29,614 bases of DNA. Source: Methanoculleus sp. UBA208. GTDB lineage: Archaea > Halobacteriota > Methanomicrobia > Methanomicrobiales > Methanoculleaceae. Under the pieces are notes generated by a model, which saw nothing but the letters and a program-made list of their open reading frames with translations, was not told where the DNA came from and ran no database searches. Below, piece after piece: positions 29,241 through 29,614 of the stretch. The stretch spans positions 1 to 29,614 of the forward strand of contig NZ_DAFZ01000108.1 in NCBI RefSeq assembly GCF_002498065.1, given 5' to 3'. Position numbers and translations under genes: made by a program. The first letter of the stretch is position 1. Each line of letters opens with the position of its first letter.

Positions 29241-29558
29241 TTAGATGATCTTTGTACCCCAGAGCGTACTCTCGTAGCGTTGAGCCTTCTCGCTTCCCCG
29301 GAGGCAGTAGAACTGGTATTTCAGGCCCATCTTTTCATGTACCGGGCAGGTGGGACATAGACAACTCTTCTCTTCGGAAATGCACATGAAACTCTTCCCG
29401 GTAGAGCAGAAGAGGCGTTCGTCTGCATTCTTCGCACAGGAGGTGTACGTCGGGCAGCCGGGGCAGGTGCATGCCGCACGGTTGCTCTCCATCATCTTCA
29501 TCTGCTCTTCGGGCGGCATCTCCCGCATTTCCTGCATCAGCATCTCGAACTTGTCCAT
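29241..29558 (-). CDS. DUF2769 cysteine-rich protein
   Basis: A 105-residue protein. After a Met/Glu-rich helix (MDKFEMLMQEMREMPPEEQMKMM) comes a cysteine array: CTCPGCPTYTSC, then LFCSTGKSFMCI, then CLCPTCPVHEKM, and a final YCLRGSE. This matches DUF2769, a methanogen-rich family that probably binds metal (Zn or Fe-S); its role is unknown. The start at 29558 has GAGGAA about seven bases upstream. Longer in-frame starts (29588, 29606) are possible. It is transcribed toward the integrase remnant. Confidence 0.85.
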   Translation of the reverse strand: MDKFEMLMQEMREMPPEEQMKMMESNRAACTCPGCPTYTSCAKNADERLFCSTGKSFMCISEEKSCLCPTCPVHEKMGLKYQFYCLRGSEKAQRYESTLWGTKII

Positions 29559-29614
29559 AGGCGTTCCTCGCGGTCCATAGTGAGGCATGATTATGTGAAC
29601 TACCACGCCCTGAA

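Overview
The window reads as chromosomal DNA of a GC-rich methanogenic euryarchaeon, most likely a member of Methanomicrobiales close to Methanoculleus. I infer this from the gene content: PCNA, PriL, Alba, ribosomal protein S17e, a CdrS-FtsZ2 pair, archaeal CobY, an archaeosine radical SAM enzyme, a DUF373 protein, archaeal lipoproteins and TATA-type promoters. The genus is an inference. No database search was possible, and family names come from motifs I recognise.

Layout. 1-2186: a possible zinc-protein N-terminus cut by the left edge, a hairpin-repeat zone, a DUF1348 protein, tRNA-Arg(GCG) and a lipoprotein. 2187-4790: a GT39-type glycosyltransferase followed by a Dpm1-GtrA fusion, together a lipid-linked sugar module. 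4807-6494: an M20 peptidase and an unknown protein. 6608-8185: hairpin repeats, moaA and rlmE. 8434-10181: the replication operon pcn-priL. 10178-11877: a small membrane protein, an HD-domain protein that appears to carry an in-frame repeat insertion, a ThiN-domain protein and S17e. 11888-15102: dapA, dapB, a 57-residue two-cluster ferredoxin starting at UUG, asd and alba, which together form the aspartate-to-lysine block. 15342-19176: a secreted protein, then a compact radical SAM / methyltransferase / two-glycosyltransferase locus of unknown product. 19198-21241: DUF373 membrane protein and an archaeal coiled-coil protein. 21606-22917: cdrS-ftsZ2 (cell division) behind a leader rich in TCTGAC/GTCAGA half-sites. 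23118-24709: cobD-cobY (cobamide nucleotide loop). 24780-25312: a transposase-less element with terminal inverted repeats and an 8-bp target duplication, filled with hairpin repeats and a G-quadruplex-type tract. 25467-28793: archaeal ornithine cyclodeaminase family protein, RaSEA and a surface protein. 28834-29558: tRNA-Ser(TGA), a broken tyrosine-recombinase fragment and a DUF2769 protein.

The main unexpected signals are: (1) a dispersed mosaic of short hairpins whose stems vary but whose linker (ending CTCCG) is conserved, seen in intergenic DNA and once inside the HD-domain gene; (2) the 533-bp inverted-repeat element; (3) the radical SAM / methyltransferase / glycosyltransferase locus; (4) the operator-like array in the cdrS-ftsZ2 leader; (5) many genes with a TATA box about 26-29 bases before the start codon, implying leaderless mRNAs.
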